From assembly GCA_024449915.1 (NCBI GenBank), contig JAMZAV010000970.1:186001-250000 (forward strand): a DNA stretch of 64,000 nucleotides, given 5' to 3'. The first letter of the stretch is position 1. Every line of letters begins with the position of its first letter. Source of the stretch: Sweltsa coloradensis (Eukaryota > Arthropoda > Insecta > Plecoptera > Chloroperlidae). Positions 47,422 through 58,390 of the stretch are shown here, piece by piece. A program made the translations under genes and the position numbers. A model generated the notes under the pieces. That model made no database searches and was not told where the DNA came from. It saw only the letters and a list, made by a program, of their open reading frames with translations.

Positions 47422-47475
47422 ATTTATTTATTTATTTACTCATTAACCGTCTATCATATACAGTTATAAATACAG
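47422..47475 (-). mobile_element. Shared SINE/LINE 3' tail, diverged
   Basis: Minus strand: TATTTATAACTGTATATGAT, AGACGGTTAATGAG and (TAAA)4. The tail resembles those of family A and S2, but the sequence upstream is different. Confidence 0.55.
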
Positions 47476-47537
47476 AAATTATTTGGAATAGTAAACATTC
47501 CTTGTGAGTCCGCTACAGTCGCAAAGCACACTGCAGT

Positions 47538-47743
47538 TTAGCCGACCTGGGTTCGGGATTGTCCGTTCACAATGATGGGTGCACTGATGGTAATCTTTAG
47601 GTCTTCTTTGTCGCATTGTTGAGAACCGATGTAGGAAACAGATGGGAACGCGACTAACTTTGACTCTTGGAATGTTGCGAATACTGACGTCGTACATCGA
47701 GCGTTTCCACGAACCTCCTTGAATATGACACAATATGACAGTG
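47538..47743 (-). CDS. Candidate terminal exon or retroelement ORF remnant
   Basis: On the minus strand a frame is open for 68 codons from a TGA at 47,745-47,747 to TAA at 47,538-47,540. It reads ALSYCVIFKEVRGNARCTTS near the start and KITISAPIIVNGQSRTQVG at the end. An AG (47,744-47,745) after a pyrimidine-rich stretch could be the acceptor. A second frame is open over the same DNA, so the reading is uncertain. The nearby AATAAA-rich tail at 47,422 could be a 3' UTR end or a retroelement tail. No family recognised. Confidence 0.22.
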
Positions 47744-47747
47744 CTCA

Positions 47748-49912
47748 TGCAATAGATAGTAAGATATATGATTTATAAGATAGGTAAAAAGACCTTTAAC
47801 TAAAGCGTTTTACAGTTTACACTCATATCTTCAGTCGGTGGTTAGTCATTTCAAATTCTCCAGAATGTTGATAAATTATTGGAATATTGCGATTTGAGTG
47901 GATGATCAGATAATTTGGGATTAACTAGAAACAGTTCATTATCCAAAAAAATATAAAAGTATTGCTTGTTGCATGCCTTGTATGTATAGGATAACATTTA
48001 TAGTATACATTCGAACTCTTACTTGTTCTGTTAGAATACAATTTTAAATTGTCTTGTGATTGGCAACACAGTATTGACATTCCTAAAATACCAGCTAAAG
48101 AAGACCTCATTAAACACCACACCTGGCATTCTAGAAGCTAAATCCTTGCGATGATGCTAAGATAACAACAACAAACGGATGGAGAAGACTTTGGTAATAA
48201 AGTTTATTTATTCGCGCGCGTGGCACAAAAGTGTGTTTTACTTTTTATGATTCAATAACTTATTTGATAATTATCTCATTTCCAGTCTACAATCCTTATT
48301 TCTAGTGCTGTCAGACCTAAATCAAACCATTTATCTATATATTTCTCAGAATAAGGGCTGTATTTTGGTTGAACATCTGTATTTTATTAGTATTCAATGT
48401 AAACACAGACATTTTTATTAACTTCGTGAGTAAAACTCAAATATCTAATCTGCAACGGCAACTGACATTTGAAATGTTATGTTGTGAGTTAGAAGTTGAG
48501 TGTGTTTTTAATGATAACCTATCATTTGGTTTCTATCAGTAACGCCTCAGCCAACGAGTGGCTTCCAGCTAATGCTATCTCACCGTTACGCTCTCCATAT
48601 CATTTCAATATTAGTTTTAAGTCAGTTTATCAGGAATTTGTCGACAAGAAACAACCGGCGACGCCATTTTGGAATTCATAACCTCGCGCGTTCCTCGGCG
48701 TCAGTCTTCTGTCTCTCTCTTTCTCTCGGTACCCCTCCATTTCCCCTCCATCCGGTCCCCTCCATACTTTTACCCCTCCTAGCCACAAATGAAACTACTC
48801 TCCAACCTAAAAATGTTCTACCATACTAAAGCTTTCCCTTTCAAACTTGGAATTTCCTTTACCAACGAAAAATTGTAAATATTGACGGGTAACAAATATC
48901 TCTGGGGTATTCATAAACACGAATTATACAACCCATACAAGTCTGAATACTTCATCCTCTTAGGCATTCATGCTCTTGATGAAATGGAGATTATTACTTT
49001 AGTTGCGAACTGGAATACACCAATAAGCCTCAAACTGACTGGCATTTCACTTCCATATTCGTATTTGCATAGATATGTTTACACACAACCATATTTGCCA
49101 TGGCCCTTAGGGTCCGAGGAAAAACCGAAGAAACGCTAGTTGCCTTCAAATAAATACAAATAAATCCATGACATAATATGAAAAGCATTTAAAAATTCAT
49201 TACTCATTTTAAAAGATTACTGTCATACTATATAAGCCCAAAAAATATTCCCATATAGATTCAACTATTTATACATGTCACCTAAAATAATGCATATTAA
49301 TGTAGGAAGTAAAAATATAAGGTAAGGACTTTGTTGAAAATAAGATAAATAAGATAGCATATTGTCTGTCTACTGGAAAACAAAAATGTAAAATCCAATG
49401 TTTATGAAGAATTTTTTAAATGTTAAGAAAATGCAAATGCAAAAATGTTAATGCAATCTCTGTATTTTTAATGATTGATTAACTTTGACTTGACAATTTG
49501 TTGAAGATTCTTCAACAGAATAACTAATAGTCATGTAATAAGCAAACTAGGCCCTCTAAAAAATAGTGTATTTATATGCCACAAGAACAAAATAAATATA
49601 AGTTACAATACACAAATGAGTATATTACATTCATGTCAAATAAAATAATTACTGGTGAAAACTTTTTATTTTAATATTACATTTATCTTGAATTTAATGT
49701 GAACTTAGCAAATGTAAATAGGCTTCTTGAAATTTAATAAAAACATTGTTTATCATACTTAAAACAAATGTGAGTTTTTTTTTTAAATTGAAGTTGTAAA
49801 ACTGTAAGAGGCATATTTATGTAGCATTGGAAAATGTAATCACTAATTATTAGTATGAATATTTTGTGTATGGTTACCATTTAGTAAAATTTAAAATGGG
49901 TTAGTTGGCTTG
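47748..49912. other. Anonymous sequence
   Basis: A pyrimidine-rich stretch at 48,690-48,790 and an 85-codon plus frame at 48,882-49,139 (includes NPYKSEYFILLGIHALDEME) are the only notable items. The frame has no recognised content or clear splice context. The rest is AT-rich. Confidence 0.45.
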
Positions 49913-50030
49913 CATGGTTGGCTTGGTCGCTTTGGTTTAAAGTCCCCCACTGAAAATCAGTTATTTATAACTGAGTGGTTAGACTAAATGCAAATATATG
50001 TATTTATTATTTATTTATGTAATTTATGTT
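49913..50030 (+). mobile_element. SINE-like family S2 copy, 3' half
   Basis: GGTTGGCTTGGTCGCTTTGG, AAAGTCCCCCACTGAAAATC, AGTTATTTATAACTGAGTGG, TAGACTAAATG and a (TTTA) tail match the 37,088 copy; the 5' half is absent. Confidence 0.75.
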
Positions 50031-52232
50031 TCAAAATAACGATTTGATTATGTCAAAAGGGAAATGTCTTGAGTACCCAATAATTGTTTTCGTACGGAAC
50101 AGATAGATATTACTGTAATTTTAAGAAAGTAAAATTAAACATTGAATCTTCTATTACGTTTTACTTTCCCGCGCTTTTTAGAAACCACTAGTGACGTACC
50201 TATCTACATCATTGTTTATGAATGAATTTTACTACTGCCTCTCTGCCTACTAGAAAAAGATAAAATCACTACTTGGACACTCATCAAGCCTGAGACAATG
50301 GTTGATTGTTGACATTTTTATAACAAATGTTTATTGAAAGTTTAAAAAAATAGACTTTTATTTTACCTGCGATGAAAATAATGTAATGCTCATCTCATGC
50401 AAAACTATTCATCTAAAATGTTATTGTAATGTGAGTGGGTTATTATTTGGCAAAGCGCGAGTTATTCTATTACTAGCTAAAGGATTGGTTGATGTGATTG
50501 CCAGGTGATGTCACGATGTTTTCCGAATGAAATGGGGAACTGTCCTTGGTTTCAAACGTTTGTGTGAAGTGGGAACACGGTATTTAAGATTTCCTTTTAA
50601 AATCACCGGAAGAGTGAATTAAAAGTGTCAAGGGAAGACATTTCCAAACTTTGACGTTTTCTTCCTACTCTTCTATGACTTCCCACTTTTCTTGTACCTA
50701 TCCTCATCTGCTTCAAAGTCTCGTTCTTAAAATATAAAATAATAATAAAATGTAAAATTTATTAGGCAGTATTTTGGTTGTAACATTTACTAATAATATG
50801 TAAAATTATGATGTCATAAATAGGTGAATATTGGTGTTTATGAATAAAATAATAAAATTTGTACTGGCATTTAGTTCGACAATGAAAATATGTACTACAT
50901 TTCCCGTTGTCAATGATAATTTTGTTCCAAAAAACAATATCTGATTGTTAAAGATTTATTTAAAAATTTCAAATTATGGAAAAATAAAATATCAAAATTT
51001 CTTTGGTCTCCCTGTTATTGGCTGATTATCAATACCACCTTCACTCACCACTGCTTTACCCTACAAAATAATGAGATAAATTTGCTGCAAACTTCTTGAA
51101 TGAAAAACTACCAGCAAACATGTAAATAAATCATTTTTGCTGTCATAAAGTGGTCTTTAATTAGTTAAGATAGAAAACAAAACAAAAACTGTTCGCTATT
51201 ATGAGAAAAACTTTCAGTCTTATTTATAAATGAAAATGTGTTTGAATTAATTATACAAACTTTAAAGAATTTGATCATGCACAAAACTCTTGGACCATCC
51301 CCATTTAAACCATTGTATTATTTTGATGGTAAGTATATCACATTACTGGTATACGGAGGAGGCAATTAATGCCATGTATTTTATGTAAGTCATATAACAA
51401 CTAAATCAGAAACTTAGACAGCTGTGTTTTGCATGGAGATGAGGAGACCCTCAGAATAATTAGATATTACAGTTAAAACATATAAATACACATTTTCTGA
51501 CACAAGGGAATTTTAAAGCACTTGAAAGCCAAACAGAAATGTACATGGAGCAATCACATATTTTTACTCTATAGTGGGGATAGAGTTTTCAACTACTCAT
51601 TAATAAACATAATTACTAACTTATAACTCTGTGAAAAATTAATTACAGTACGTAAAGAAATGACAAATTACATGAATCACCCTTTATAAGGACTGCATTA
51701 ATATCTACAAATAATAATAATTTTACAAATTAAAAACACAAATTATTGTGTTTGTTTCAAAGATAGTTATACGTTTTAAGTTTAAACAATAACTATAATT
51801 ATTCTTTATTATTACACCTTCATTGGATATGACTATATTTATTCAATAAAAATAATATTATTGTTAATATTATTACGTTCCAGGGCTTGAAACCTTGCGG
51901 TACAACCACTAATGGTTAAATCCACGTTAGGTGCATCTAATATTTAATTACGTTAATTAGATAATTATAATCAATCAGTCCGAAGATATTCCATGTTTTA
52001 TGTAAAACCTACGTTTACTTCAAGCTACGGAAGTGATGCTTGAATGCAGATATCTTGACAATTAGATGAGGTAGCCTAGCCATAAACACGTGGATTATGC
52101 ATTTCATAACTTAGTGCTTGCTAGTGGCAATTGCGGGGGCGTACGCTAATTAATCATGAAGCTTAGTTTAAAAGTCTAATTATATCTCAGTGATGAAGTT
52201 ATATTATCCAAACTCACTTTTGTCCGTCTTTA
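50031..52232. other. Anonymous AT-rich sequence
   Basis: No exon candidate. On the minus strand an AATAAA (51,838-51,843) lies about 740 nt downstream of the candidate terminal exon at 52,581-52,700 and could end its 3' UTR. A decayed B-box-like GGTTTCAAGCCC (minus) is at about 51,888. Confidence 0.45.
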
Positions 52233-52393
52233 AGCCTGAATTAGACGGTTCAATGTTTCAAGATTCCTTGAATTCAAGGACAAAATATTATCAATGTTAA
52301 GGAGGTATTATCTTCACACAATCATTGTGTTATGTCCTTGAGTTCAAGAAATCTTGAACGAAACATTGAACCATCTAATAATTCATTCAGGCT
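52233..52393. mobile_element. PIF/Harbinger-like MITE, second family member
   Basis: Ends AGCCTGAATTAGACGGTTC and, reversed from the right, AGCCTGAATGAATTATTAG; inversion continues through CAATGTTTC / GAAACATTG and TTCAAGGACA / TGTCCTTGA. TTA flanks it at 52,230-52,232 and 52,394-52,396, a 3-bp duplication. It is related to 37,454-37,611 by AGACGGTCAAATGTTTC and CTTGAATTCA. Confidence 0.75.
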
Positions 52394-52580
52394 TTACACT
52401 TGACAATCCTAAAATATATTTTGTACCTTCTGTTCAGTGTTCACAAACCATTGTAATGTAAACCCACACACACCCACAAAGTACATCGAAAAATTAATAA
52501 TACAATACCAACAATAATCCTAACTATTTTCTTACAATGTCGGTTTGAGTGGTGATCTTCACACCGATAGGTAGCCGGGC
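52394..52580. other. Anonymous sequence, possible 3' UTR
   Basis: AT-rich. If the minus-strand exon at 52,581-52,700 is real, this is its 3' UTR. Confidence 0.3.
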
Positions 52581-52700
52581 TCAGCGTTTCTTCTGCCTCT
52601 GCACCAATATACCCCACTCTTTCCTGTTCTCACACAGCTTCACTCCCATCACCAGGTTCCACGATTCACCTCGCTCTTCAACTTTTTCAATCCTATGGTC
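52581..52700 (-). CDS. Candidate C-terminal exon, unknown protein
   Basis: On the minus strand a T-rich acceptor ending TTATAACAG precedes 52,700, then 39 codons run in phase 0 to TGA at 52,581-52,583. The product begins DHRIEKVEERGESWNLVMG and ends WGILVQRQKKR. It has two Trp, a mixed charged and hydrophobic pattern and a basic C-terminus. Composition is near half G+C by eye against roughly a third in the flanks. An in-frame TAA lies just before the acceptor, so the open frame fits the exon exactly. Upstream exons should lie at higher coordinates, with the E2 transposon inside the intron; I could not find them. No family recognised. Confidence 0.42.
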   Translation of the reverse strand, partial: DHRIEKVEERGESWNLVMGVKLCENRKEWGILVQRQKKR

Positions 52701-53216
52701 CTGTTATAAAAAATAATACCATATTATTAAACCGAGTTTAAAATAATTAGTCAAACTTTTGATTGTTACAGTTATATTAGTTAGAAAGAAGGGAATGGGG
52801 CACATTTGGCAGATGGCAAATAGCTATCGCTCGGCCAAGAAGCGTCCGACTTATATGACACTTTGCAAAGTTATCAATAATGCATACATGACAGCCCTGC
52901 GGTCATAGATTTTTTTAAATATGTCTGTATCAGGCAGAAAAAATTCTTGCATAAATAGTCAATTTTGGAAATTTTAACAAAATAAAAAATTCACAAAAAA
53001 ATTAATTATTTTTCATAAATTATTCAAAAAAAAATATATATATATGTTACCATAGTGGCCTTTATTTCCACTTTCGTGACATAAGTTCAAAGTTTCAAAC
53101 ACCTGTGGTGGTGTCAGTCAGCCGAAGTAGGCGCCTACAGTCATAAACGAAAACCTTTTTATAAACTCAATTTGTGCTATTATTTCATTAAAACAACGCC
53201 ATACTATAGAATATCT
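52701..53216. other. Anonymous AT-rich sequence, possible intron
   Basis: No gene seen. It would be intronic to the minus-strand candidate. Confidence 0.35.
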
Positions 53217-53943
53217 ACTAGGAAACGCTCAGTTGGACGCGTTGATAAGCGAGCACGTGCTATAGCTAGACCCACATTGCACATTTTTTTTAAATTTTAA
53301 AATTTGCGACGTTCGCTGTCCACAGGGCCATGTTTCCAATATTATTTATTATTGCCAAGGTATTTGGGTAAACCCGTGTGTAAACCTTTACCAGCCCTTT
53401 ACTTTGTGGATAAAATCCACCGCCATCTAGAGGACCTTGACTCCTTGGGAAAACTATTTAAACTCTTTGTTGTAATAATAGACTGCTTCCTCGAAAGTAT
53501 TTTGATTACTTCTAGGTGGCAGTGCATTAGAAACTTCGCGCGTCTTTTCGTTGCCATGGCAACGTTACTTTTGTTATAATGTAATTTCCATCTACACTAC
53601 TTATCGGATCAAAATAAAATCAACATATTCGTGACCGGACGGACATTCTACATGATCTGTCTATCTCAGATTTTGTCGCCGTTTAGTTTGAAAAAAAAAC
53701 TTTCGATTAACTTTAATGTAACTTTTTAACTTTTTTAACGATTTTGCCACAAAACTAATGGCATTCAATCGAGAACGAATCTTGCGGATGGTCAAAATTT
53801 CAACTCGATCCGAGCCTCCATTCAAACGTTATGGCGAGACATACAAAAAAAACAAAAACAAAACAAAACAAAACAAAACAAAACAAAACCAGTGACTAAT
53901 TTTTCCGGCAGAGTCAAATGGAAACGCTCGCTTCGCTGCTTAA
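53217..53943 (+). mobile_element. TIR-type element, copy E2
   Basis: Starts ACTAGGAAACGCTCAGTTGG and ends AAACGCTCGCTTCGCTGCTTA. It is the reverse-orientation counterpart of 26,241-26,890. A 16-bp palindrome CGTTGCCATGGCAACG (53,549-53,564) contains the perfect RFX X-box GTTGCCATGGCAAC. A 91-codon frame at 53,304-53,579 is not conserved in E1 and is judged non-coding. Confidence 0.75.
53846..53888 (+). repeat. (AAAAC)n microsatellite within E2
   Basis: About eight units of ACAAA/AAAAC near the right end of the element. Confidence 0.9.
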
Positions 53944-54645
53944 CCAATACCATTGTGGCCTGAACCGTTGCGTATATGTTTGTTTACCACAAGTTTAGTT
54001 TGTATATTTGTTTACGTTCGGGTTTGTTCGTAAAAAACACGTTCATAATATCTCAGTTCACCAATATTTTAATGTGCATAAACTCTATGAATTGTTATGT
54101 CCAGGAATAAAAAAGTAAAATTACTCACTTATTCGCCCCTCCCCCTAGTTACATCTACCTGCAGAGGAATACTACACAGTAACAGTAACTACTAATGTAG
54201 GCGTCATACTATCTTAATGCTATAAATATTGGTAATATTTGAACCATGAACTTTTGTTAATTCGAATTAATTAAGATATGATACCTAACTTCCAAGTTCT
54301 TTGAAGTTTTGTTTCAATTTGGATACACGACTAGGCTTCTCGTATTGTTATAATTACATAACGAGAATGTAGTCTATTTTAATCAAAGTTAGAGTTAAAA
54401 AATATTATTCGGATGTCACATGCAAACATTTGCAGTAATAGTTGCAAATTATCATCGTTAAACATGATATCAATAACAATAATAATGATGAGTTGATTAA
54501 TATATTTGATGATTAAATAGTTACTGATAATAAACCTAATGATAACAGAAAATGATACGGCAATGTATAAATTAATGCTTTTCTTTACGTAGAGGTACTG
54601 CTTACATGGTTATGTAATAATTTGTTACAACTGGTTATACTTTAG
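53944..54645. other. Anonymous AT-rich sequence
   Basis: TTTGTTTAC recurs at 53,970-54,015. No supported gene. Confidence 0.45.
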
Positions 54646-54764
54646 ACATAGAGGCGTTATTGATAGTGTCCTGTGTTTCCTTGAATGTATGGAAGGAAAA
54701 GCTGAGAGAGCTGACCAAGAAAGAGATTCGAACCAAAGATAATCCTTGGAAAGGAATGTTCTGA
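54646..54764 (+). CDS. Doubtful terminal exon, unknown protein
   Basis: After TACTTTAG a frame runs 38 codons to TGA at 54,762-54,764, with NVWKEKLRELTKKEIRTKDN and ending NPWKGMF. The purine-rich stretch alone could give such a Lys/Glu-rich reading, and the minus strand is also open here. If real, it would lie antisense to the gene suggested at 52,581. No family recognised. Confidence 0.15.
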
Positions 54765-54884
54765 AATGGGAAATACCTGCCAAAAATAGAAGTTCTTGTC
54801 GAGTTAGCTATTTCAATAATACAATCCAATTACAAATAATATATTATAGAACTTTTATTTTGAAAACAAAATTCTGTAGTAGGT

Positions 54885-54932
54885 ACAGATACAATTGACA
54901 CAAGGACACAGAATAAAAAAACATCAGTTGGT
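54885..54932 (+). repeat. Single diverged copy of the 61-bp unit
   Basis: GTACAGATACAATTGACAC and GGACACAGAATAA match the 47.0-kb triplet in order, showing that unit is a dispersed repeat. Confidence 0.6.
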
Positions 54933-54984
54933 TAACAAAATTTAAAAAAAATAGGTTTAATTAAATACAAAAACATTAAATTTG

Positions 54985-55100
54985 CGATTGTTGATTTATG
55001 CACCTAATCATTTCAACGATGCACAGCCAACACAGATGCACTGAACCATTTGTTTGTATCCTTTATGAATCAACGGATTAATAAAAACTTGAACTTGAAC
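54985..55100 (+). mobile_element. Retroelement 3' end with TTGAAC tail
   Basis: GATTAATAAAAACTTGAACTTGAAC: an AATAAA-like signal followed by a short ACTTGA repeat, a form common to LINE tails. The upstream limit is uncertain. Confidence 0.4.
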
Positions 55101-55679
55101 TATACACATCCAGTACATGAACAGCATTTGTTCCATACATAAATGTGAATGCAATGTATTTTTGTTACATGGTTTTATTTTGTTTCGAATGATAAATAAT
55201 TATTGCGTTACTCACCTGCCTGGCCCCCAATCAATGGTTATTAGTCATTACTATAAGCTGGTATAAAACTACCCACACACATTTAAATGCATAGCAATAT
55301 TGATATAGTATAGTAAATTCATTCTTTGTTGATCGATGTCTAGCCAATCGGTTTTGGACGATCACAGATTGACCCATCTGCCTTTACTCTTCTTCCATTG
55401 GTTATTTGTAGTACCTATAGTCATAACGAATCAACTTCTGAATTGAAAATCGTTAAAAATCACTGTTTAAAAAATGTTCCAAAGCATTTTCTCTGGGTTA
55501 GATTCGAAGATCGAATAACAGACAATTTTAATTATTTTCACGTGAAAGATCGGCACTCGTTAATCATACATTAATTTAATGTGAGTATGTGAATGTCAGA
55601 GTGTAGGTGAGATGGGAAGCGGATATAGATAAATCAGTTTTTAAAGAAACATATAGGACTTGTCCGGAATTAATGTTCA
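55101..55679. other. Anonymous AT-rich sequence
   Basis: No gene or repeat partner seen. Confidence 0.5.
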
Positions 55680-55843
55680 CCTGTTGTTGAAGACAGCGGC
55701 GACGCTTTTCATCTTGTTGTTCAGTCTTTGTAGGCAGATGGGGACACTACGGATCAATTAGGTAGAGGCTATCCCACCTATACTAAATTAACCAGTGGAA
55801 GGGTTCATACCACCGCTAAAATAAACAACAACAACAACAACAC
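55680..55843 (+). mobile_element. Retroelement 3' end with (AAC)n tail
   Basis: A less AT-rich stretch (GACAGCGGCGACGC, CCACCTATAC, GGTTCATACCACCGC) ends in AAAATAAACAACAACAACAAC. A trinucleotide tail after a non-AT body suggests a non-LTR element end. Confidence 0.4.
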
Positions 55844-56335
55844 CTATACTAGCTCCAACCAAAAAAGAATGAAGATGTTTTCGTCACAAGTGGTAGTGGA
55901 GGGGGTAGAATGAATGTCGCCTTTGTTTATGAAAGAGAAATATCTTTTAAATTATCTGTGCTAGATCATGGAGTTCCTCCGTGTGCTAGATCCACGCTGA
56001 GCTAGTGTGAATAGAATTTACAAAGTTGTAATGTTGGGAATTTTTTTTCGAACTATCTGAATTCTTTCGCTGGAACCACTATATCCTAGTTCAAATTATA
56101 GCCAATACAGTTCGCGTTCAGTTCGTATAATAATATACAGTTCAGTAGCTTCATCTTGTTGTCAAACCCTGTCAAATCCCGCTGACAGAATTCATTTCAT
56201 TTGTGGACCAGCGCAATTGATTGAAAATCTACGTCATTGAATATAATGTAAGAAATTTTGAAAGAAATTTAAAACAGGGTGTGTGGACAACCTATGCTAA
56301 GAACGTCAGTAGTACCAACTGCTTCAGTTATGATT
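55844..56335. other. Anonymous sequence
   Basis: Nothing supported. Confidence 0.5.
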
Positions 56336-56392
56336 GCCTGAGGCGGGTATCGAAACACCGACCTCTCGAATAGAACTCTGCGCCCTTCAACA
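56336..56392 (-). mobile_element. tRNA-derived SINE head relic
   Basis: Minus strand: GCAGAGTTCTATTCGAGAGG, then B-box-like GTTTCGATACCC. No full cloverleaf. Confidence 0.4.
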
Positions 56393-56471
56393 TATTTGAT
56401 TATACAATTTGAATGTGATATCAAAAATTGTTTATATCAAACTTTGCATATTTTGACATTAATTTTGTTTA

Positions 56472-56568
56472 GTTTCCCCTCCCTTAAATCAGTTTTTATA
56501 ACTGAATAGGAAATAGGTAAGTAAATAAATAAATAAATATATAAATAAATAAATAAATAATAAATTAA

Positions 56569-56623
<55 letters not shown>

Positions 56624-56626
56624 ATT
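56472..56626 (+). mobile_element. Shared SINE tail with expanded (TAAA)n
   Basis: TAAATCAGTTTTTATAACTG, AATAGGAAATAGGTAAG, then about 27 TAAA-type units (56,518-56,626). The tail hairpin is intact; the simple repeat has expanded to a microsatellite. Confidence 0.75.
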
Positions 56627-57871
56627 ATACATGAGCTACCTCTATCGCCGCACAATAGTTCTACCATGCCTCACGTTATTGTCTCTTAGTTCACGTATTA
56701 TTTCATAGAATCATGTTTTAGTTCTTGTTCTCTTTTCTAATTTAGTTACATAATTTAATAGGGTTGACATTCGTAGTAAATAAATTCACATTTGTCATCC
56801 CCAGCGTACTATTGTTTGTTCCTCTGCACTGAGAACTAGTTTTCTTACTGAACTTGAATACTGAGACATTTAGGGACAATAAACCTCGTGTTGGGTCTCA
56901 ATATATAGTTCAGAGTTCTTGCAGTAACTTCCGAGTAAAACATATTGCTAATTATAACTGAGAAGTATTAGGAGCCCTCTGGTTTAATTAAAACACTAAT
57001 TCGTCCCTTACAGATCGTCCCTGTTTACCTTTCTCGCTGCAAGGCAAGAAAGTCAACCAAACTAGGGATTTAGTGTACGGTTAAATCACATTTAATTTGA
57101 GGCGAAAGCGTTTATTTATTTAATTTAAGATTTAAAACACACTTAATTAAAAGATGTGATGCTGCCAAAATAATGATCATGAATATCCATCTACAAGCAC
57201 AAGCGTCAAATGTTAAAATAAATTAGGCTTAATTTTGTTTTGGATAGTGAAAATCCCTTGTTGCAATTACACTTTTTAACGATTAGATACGTATTTTGTT
57301 TTATCTATGTCGATTGAATACTGTGGCGTGAAAAAAAACAAGAACATAAAAGTGAATAACCAATATATTAATATATAATAATATATAAATTAATAATTTT
57401 GTATTGTAGCTCTTTACTTTATTCGCTTTGTCACGTAATGACTAATTTTATAAACTTTAAAGAAGCCACTTGTAATTTTCGCAAACGCCGCACATTGAAC
57501 ATTTAATTACGTTGTAAAGTTAAAATTGCATTTTTTTTTTTTTTTTAATCCGAAGGAGTTAATTAAATAATATTTTTTTCATTCTTTTCCCTTTCAAATC
57601 TGTGTATGATATTATCCAACTTTGTTACGTTCAATATAACTATAAATTATCCACCCTCAATACAAAATTCAGGTGTTCACGCAACAAGAAAAGAATCCAA
57701 AATATTATAACTTTTTTCCTAAAATTATAGGTTGATCCGTTAATATTGAAATTGAACAAAACACTACAAAGTACGCATGCAAATTTATTTAGGTCGTAGT
57801 ATTTTTATTACATACAATTCAAAGATTATGTTTATATACAATACATTTTTGTGATTTTCTTACACAGCACA
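56627..57871. other. Anonymous AT-rich sequence
   Basis: No exon with convincing signals. Confidence 0.5.
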
Positions 57872-57940
57872 ATTGTAAATCAGTTTTTAGAACTGAATAG
57901 GATAGACGTTAAATAAATAATAAATAATAAATAAATTAAA
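57872..57940 (+). mobile_element. Shared SINE tail
   Basis: TTGTAAATCAGTTTTTAGAA, CTGAATAGGATAGACG, TTAAATAAATAATAAA. Same hairpin and TAGACG as the other copies; the body upstream is not recognisable. Confidence 0.7.
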
Positions 57941-58061
57941 CTAAACACAATAATAAAGTAATATCACTCTAATAAATAACCAAAAAAATAAACTCAGCAG
58001 CCTACTCAAATTAAATGATAACTCTCGCTGCTGGTGCTTGCCGATTCGCAAGTCCATTCAC

Positions 58062-58084
58062 TGACTGACTGACTGACTGACTGA
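58062..58084 (+). repeat. (TGAC)n microsatellite
   Basis: Six GACT/TGAC units. Confidence 0.9.
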
Positions 58085-58194
58085 ATCAGTTGATGATAGA
58101 AACACATTTGTGCCTCAAACCATCTCACACCCACCTACATTTAATCATATTCATTAATGAACGTAATTTTACACATTAAACGAAAATAAATAAG

Positions 58195-58390
58195 AAAAGA
58201 CGGCGGAGGAGGAAGGTGCAAGCAAAAGCAGGTTGGAGAGAGAGCCTGCGCGCATCACCGCCGCCGCATACCGCCTCGAGACACCCGCAAGTATCAGGAT
58301 AGCAGAAGATTGCGAGAGCCCAACGACCGTTGCAATCAGCCTACAACCACTCACACTGAGCTGAGAGACAGCTTCCGTCAGACAGATAAT
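58195..58390. other. GC-rich, CpG-rich patch
   Basis: Contains GACGGCGGAGGAGG, GAGAGAGAGCC, GCGCGCATCACCGCCGCCGC and CGCCTCGAGACACCCGC, in strong contrast to its AT-rich flanks. The minus strand is open for 85 codons with a hydrophobic reading and no recognised family. It could be a 5' UTR or promoter of an unseen gene, or an old element. Confidence 0.3.

Noticed and set aside
53304..53579. 91-codon ORF as a gene
   Set aside because: It lies inside transposon copy E2 and is not preserved in copy E1.
56437..56667. 76-codon minus ORF rich in Ile, Tyr, Leu and Phe
   Set aside because: It is a translation of the (TAAA)n expansion of a SINE tail.
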